From NCBI GenBank assembly GCA_030762935.1, contig CM060896.1:12636001-12700000 (forward strand): a stretch of 64,000 bases of DNA, given 5' to 3'. How positions within the stretch are numbered: the first letter of the stretch is position 1; each line of letters opens with the position of its first letter. A program made the translations under genes and the position numbers. Below the pieces are notes generated by a model, which had not been told where the DNA came from, searched no databases, and saw only the letters and a list, made by a program, of their open reading frames with translations. Source of the DNA: Hymenopus coronatus (lineage: Eukaryota > Arthropoda > Insecta > Mantodea > Hymenopodidae). This document shows, piece after piece, positions 59,319 through 64,000 of this stretch.

Positions 59319-59543
59319 ATTTATAGACGCTCTTTAACTGCTGTGGTTCTCAGCGTCCCATTCTACACTAGGCATGAGGTTCTATTGCGTGCTGTAAATC
59401 TACAACACGGTACTTCCCTTCCGAAGGAAACCATGCTAAGGAATTTTACGCCTGAAAAAATCCATTGTCCTTCGCCGGGTTTGAACCTGCGACCTTGGGT
59501 ATATGAAGTTAGCATGGTAAACATTACACCACGGAGGGCGACA
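59319..59543 (-). mobile_element. SINE family B copy with internal deletions
   Basis: Reverse complement: gacgctctttaactgctgtg, gtcccattctacac, a deletion, gaggttctattgcgtgctgt, B box gggtttgaacctgcg and A-box region agttagcatggtaaacatta. Confidence 0.82.
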
Positions 59544-60295
59544 CAAAATGGAAGGCAACCAATTCCACATAATTATGCTATGCATCAAAACAATGGCTGT
59601 GTAAAACATTTATCTATTAAGAAGAACAAGTTTTTGTAACAACTGCTTGTAAAGGAATAGGTGGAGTACACAATGTGAATGTAACACAAAAAGATTTTCT
59701 TTGAAATTATAGCTAAAACATTTGGAGGATCAGAAATAAGAAAGCTTTCAATAACATCAACCTCTGAATATTCAGGAGTAGTATAATTGGTAGAGACTTA
59801 TGTTGTGTTGCAAAATGCTAATAACTTGACCACAAGCTCATGTGAGCACACACAGTCAGATGTTGACTTCACACTTTTAAATGTGCTATGCTGCTCATAA
59901 TGATACAGGTATTTGTATACTTTTATCACCTTTGATATATATCTTTGAGGTTTGCATGTCAGTTCTCACTTGTCACTTTAAAATATTTTCAGAACTACAT
60001 ACATGTGTTGGCACTTATAAGGGAAGTACATAGAAAGCATACCTAGGATGGGTTAAATTTATCTGAGAAATATTTTACTCAACTAGTTAGTTATCAATCT
60101 GCTAGTTTTAAGGAAATCACTGACTTTATTCAATTAAGTTAATAGAATCCCTCCATCAGTTTGCATTCTCATCATTGTCGTTCTCTAGACTTCCATGATC
60201 AAATAATACCATCAAATGTCATATGAAAGCCACTGTGATAAATTGGTGCACATTGTATTTATATCCTCCTTTTTTTTTTTTTATTTTTTATTATT
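59544..60295. other. No gene recognised
   Basis: AT-rich, ending in a T-rich run (60269-60300). Confidence 0.45.
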
Positions 60296-60520
60296 ATTTA
60301 TGGATGCTTTTTAACTACTGTGGTTCACAGCATCCCATTCTAAATTGGGCGTGAAAGACTGCTTAACTTTGTTCAGAGGCCTCTCTATCAGGCTTGAGGT
60401 TCTTTTACTTGCCGTAAATCTATGACATGGGACCAATGGCTTTACTTCCCTTCCGAAGGAAGCCATATTAAGAATCTTTATCCCCAAAAAAATCCATCAT
60501 CCTCCGCCTGGATTTATATC
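60296..60520 (-). mobile_element. SINE family B copy, head truncated
   Basis: Reverse complement: ttatggatgctttttaacta, gcgtgaaagactgcttaact, cagaggcctctctatcaggc, ttcccttccgaaggaagcca. It loses similarity at the B box, where the tRNA-like head is decayed. Confidence 0.8.
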
Positions 60521-61800
60521 CTTGTCATGTTGCTTGTTATCAAACTTTGAATGCCCTTTGTATCATACAATAGCAAATAACAGTTAAACTTCATTTCATT
60601 TCTAGTTTGTTCATTGATAATACATATTAAACATACATTTTATTGGATAGGTTCAGTAATTTAAATAAAATAATTAATACAGTACTTCATTAGCAACTTC
60701 ACTGATTCCCTTGTTGCTCTTTTTATGCTTATTCCTCTATACTGTAGTAGCAAGTTTTACTTTATATTTTTTATTCCAAAATATCTGCATTAACATAACT
60801 TTTTCTACATTTCTTTAGAAAAACACTCCATTGTGCTGTTATTAAGATTTATTTACTTACATTAACAGTAATTGATCACAATTGCTATTATCTTATTGAC
60901 ATTTTTCCAACCCAAAATTTGATAATACTTTGAATTAATAGTCTTCAGTATTTTGTGTGAGCATAATACATTTACTTCCAAGTTTCATATCTCATTATCA
61001 TGCTAACCAGTCTCATAATTTAACAACTCTATGTTTTTTGCTGATATATTTTATTTGTGATTATAGCAAGTATTCTTGTAATTGTTAGCGCCTGAGAGTT
61101 TGGTTGCTTACCTATAGAACACTTTTTAAACCTGCATTCAGTTTTAGAATGTGATACTTTTCCTGAAAGATCACATTTTATGCAAGCCATTTTCTTTATT
61201 TATGACCATAATCAGATTTGATGAGTTCAATATTTGTCAGAAAGTAATTTCTTTTTCTGTCTTAATCTTTGTGAAATTTTATTTTTAATTAATGGTTGTA
61301 TTGGCACATAAATGAAATGAAGAGTATCACTGAAGAATATGTAATTGAGGAGCTCCCAAGTATGAAATCCGTCACATATTACTAATAACTATGCAGAAAA
61401 TTATCTAGAATACTTCAACATAATAATAACAACAAAAATGTGTGTTTATCAAGCAACAAAACATTCGGCAAACTTCAGAACTACCTCCACAGTATAGCAC
61501 AGTAAACTTAAACGGATTCTCCTTAACTTGGAATGATCAGTTGTACTACAACTGCGACATTCACTCATCAAAATTAGCATCATCTTGTAAACATTCAGTC
61601 CTTTTTTGTACCTAATGTGAAATTCTGTAGTAGAGATGAGAAGACCCTTAAATTATGTGTCAATTGCAGCCCATCATCACATTGAAAATGTTTGAAGACA
61701 AGGGTTCATAGCAGTGAAATATCAATTGCAAGGTGACATGGGCTTGATTGTTCCAACAATAGCTATTGAGAACACAAGTTTTGGAATAAGAGAAATGTTA
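60521..61800. other. No gene recognised
   Basis: AT-rich; short frames only, no supported feature. Confidence 0.45.
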
Positions 61801-61952
61801 TATATGCAGGGTGGCCCATATAAAGTGTCACAGGTGAATATCTCTTAAACAAACAGAAAAAACCAAATGCCAAAATGCAAAATCTTATAGGAGCAAAGGG
61901 CCTTCCAAATTGTGGTATGGAAAATATTATCATGGGGCCCAATGGGACCAAC

Positions 61953-62160
61953 GTCAGAATTTAAAGTGAAACCATGGTAAGTTTTTGTGTATATTCTGAT
62001 TCCCTAAAATAAACTAAGCAAGTTATTAAAACTTTTTCTTTCTTTGAAATCTATTGTTGGGCTGTTGTCGGATCAGAATTTTAAATGAAACCATGATAAT
62101 CTATTTGTATGGTTTGGCTTCCCACAATACACTAAGCAACTTTTATTAAAGCTTTTTTTT
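61953..62160. repeat. Two-copy diverged tandem repeat inside the long-TIR element
   Basis: tcagaatttaaagtgaaacc ... aactaagcaagttattaaaa recurs as tcagaattttaaatgaaacc ... cactaagcaacttttattaaa about 100 bp later. Confidence 0.65.
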
Positions 62161-62239
62161 TTCCAAATGAAATGTTCTTTGAAGTACTTATGAATTAGTA
62201 AAACATAGTACTAAACAAATTAGTTAAATTACTTGGATG

Positions 62240-63090
62240 ATTACTTTAAATTACTTTATTAAATATTCAAAGTTGACTCCATTAACATCTAAACATTGGC
62301 AATTCTTTGGGAATGTTTCTTCTGTTAACATATAGGGGCTAATAGTATGACAAGCTTCACATATTTGAAACTGCATATTCTCTTTGGTTGTAGGTGTTTT
62401 AAACATGACTTTCTGTTTGATGTATCCTTATAAAAAAAAACTGCAAGGGTGTTAGGTTGGGTGAATGAGGAAGGCATATGATAAGTTCAGCACATCCAAT
62501 CCACTTTCACCAAATTTTATATTTAGAACATAATGTGTACATACTGCAAAATATGGTGGTGCACCATCCTGCTGGTAACATCTCTCTTCTCAAACTGAAG
62601 GACACATTCTCCAATAAGGGAAATAATTCATGGTTGAGAAAATGGTGATATAATTCACCAGTAATTGTGCCTTCAAAGAAGTAAGGGCCTATGACAAGGT
62701 TATCAAAAATTCAGTACCAAATATTTAACAACCAACAATGCTGAAAAGGCACAGTTCTATTCATTTGGGGTTTCCTGATGCCCAATAATGTATATTATGC
62801 TGCAACAGCTTTGGATAACCACTTGCAAAAGCAACTTGATGCTGAAAATCTCTGTGTGAGCTCTTGATGCAAACACATATGATGAGGTATTTCTGCTGCT
62901 TTAGTATCTGTTGTACAGAAGTGCGGCTAAGCCCATTGTTTTTGGACAATTCACGCTGACTTATGGTGGATTTACAGCAGCAAGAATACCAATTTTCATA
63001 ATTCACTTTTGATTTCACCTTCTAGCAATTATTGTTCTTTACACTGCATAGTTGTATTTCCAGTTGTTTGAATTTCATATGCAACATTTG
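62240..63090 (-). pseudogene. Mariner-like (DD34D-type) transposase, degenerate
   Basis: Reading downward: STISQRELSKNNGLSRTSVQ, QILKQQKY (helix-turn-helix), HNIHYWASGNPK, then broken pieces LLVNYITIFSTMNYFPYWR, CYQQDGAPPYFAVCTHYVL (second Asp, QQDGAPP), LSYAFLIHPT-HPCSFFL (third motif, normally RSPDLTP-DFFLW; the Asp is lost), GYIKQKVMFKTPTTKENMQF and ISPYMLTEETFPKNCQCLD. Several stops; inactive. Confidence 0.8.
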
Positions 63091-63585
63091 CAGCCCTTAC
63101 CTCTCATTGAACATAGTTTGATAATTTCTCCTGCATTCATATAATACTAAAATCATATCTACCTCTGTATCAAAATTTGCCCTTTTTTTAAAAAAAAAAA
63201 AAAACTTTTGAAGATTCACAGTAAGTAATCAATATGGCTAATTATGTAGGATGTTGTATTTTATGAGTTCAAGAGGCTTTGAAACCACAATACCTATGTT
63301 CTTTCATTTGATACTGCCCAAGTTCATAAGGGAGATGTTTTCATCCAATAACACTCAACAATTCATTTTAGAAAACCATATTTCTTATAAAACTTTCTTA
63401 GTTTATTGTGAGGAACAAGAATGTAGAAACAAATTACCATGATTTCATTTATAATTCTTAGATTGGGCCTCATAAGGGTCTCCATGAAAATATTTTCCAC
63501 ATAACAATTTGGAAATCTTGGCATTTGATTTTTTCTGTTGGGTAAGAGATATTCACCTGTAACACTTTAAATAGACGTCATGTAT

Positions 63586-64000
63586 TTAAAAGATGATAAA
63601 CATTCACATGCTCATCTGAGAAAATTGATCAATTGGTGATGATGCAAGTTTAAAAAAAGTCAAGAAATATACTTGTAAAAGCTTTGAAAATCTTGGAGGA
63701 AGTCAAAAAAAAAATTCAGTGGCAATTGTAAGACCTTGAGAATAATCTTAAAATTACTATGTTTGAAATTTACAGTAAACTTTCTTGGCTCCAAGAAAAC
63801 ACACTGAAGTAATGAAAACAACTGGCAAAGCTCTAGATGTGAAAATGGAACTTCAAGATGTTGATGTGTGCTATTGATGAACCTAAACCTTTCATCCCAA
63901 CTACTTAATGCAATAGTTGTTAAATATTTTAGAGGAAATGCAGAAATATGGTATTTAGGTTTGCATTCAGCTGTCCTGTTTCCATCAATGAGAGAATTTA
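63586..64000. other. No gene recognised
   Basis: AT-rich right edge of the window. If gene 2 continues, its finger exon lies beyond this end. Confidence 0.4.

Larger units (their letters stand above)
61806..63585 (-). mobile_element. Mariner-like element with long terminal inverted repeats
   Basis: Left end cagggtggcccatataaagt, gtcacaggtgaatatctctt; right end, inverted, aagagatattcacctgtaac, actttaaatagacgt. Similarity continues inward for about 130 bp on each side (accaaatgccaaaatg vs catttgattttttctg inverted; ggaaaatattatcatgggg vs ccatgaaaatattttcc inverted). A degenerate transposase lies between on the minus strand. Total about 1.78 kb. Confidence 0.82.

Overview
This looks like a window of nuclear DNA from an insect with a large, AT-rich genome full of transposable elements. 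The reasons are spliced genes with kilobase introns, a long C2H2 zinc-finger array, many mariner-like and piggyBac-like relics, and tRNA-derived SINEs with target-site duplications. A cockroach- or termite-like polyneopteran would fit, but that is a guess from the flavour of the zinc-finger genes and SINEs. There is no rRNA, CRISPR array, bacterial operon or intact tRNA gene.

Host genes. Two paralogous zinc-finger genes lie head to head. Gene 1 is on the minus strand (17522 down to 4407): a 345-nt coding exon that starts at MDIK, a 41-nt exon, then a 1450-nt exon with 13 C2H2 fingers. The joined frame is open for 611 codons. Gene 2 is on the plus strand: a 345-nt first coding exon (45461-45805) and a 41-nt second exon (47370-47410). 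Its finger exon is not in the window and presumably lies beyond 64000. The first exons align without gaps at about 50% amino-acid identity. Intron 2 of both genes carries a ~100-bp degenerate tandem repeat in the same orientation relative to transcription. The simplest reading is an old inverted duplication of one gene with its intronic repeat. The ~28 kb between them (17.5-45.4 kb) should hold both promoters, but I could not place them securely.

Mobile DNA by region. 2.9-3.35 kb: a decayed retroelement C-terminal domain. 7.7-15.1 kb: SINEs, an internally deleted mariner and satellite units, mostly in gene 1 introns; 15.3 kb: a LINE RNase H remnant. 20.5-29.8 kb: pieces of IS630-like (DDE_3), hAT-like, Merlin-like and mariner transposases plus SINEs. 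34.4-38.5 kb: one LINE carrying four later insertions (a foldback Penelope-like element, two SINEs, a mariner), three with exact target-site duplications and the mariner with matching inverted repeats. 38.6-39.2 kb: an RT fragment and a second foldback element. 40.3-42.8 kb: a piggyBac with TIRs and TTAA. 44.06-44.16 kb: a third foldback element. 49.3-51.9 kb: a mariner deletion derivative, a SINE and a possible LINE ORF1. 52.2-56.6 kb: a second piggyBac split by a DDE_3 transposon. 57.2-58.7 kb: a LINE RT relic. 59.3-60.5 kb: SINEs. 61.8-63.6 kb: a mariner-like element with long TIRs.

The items most worth following are the paralogous gene pair with its shared intronic satellite, and the foldback elements, which have a constant tail, arms of three different lengths and a hammerhead-like core. 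All calls rest on reading translations and repeats by eye; no database search was run.
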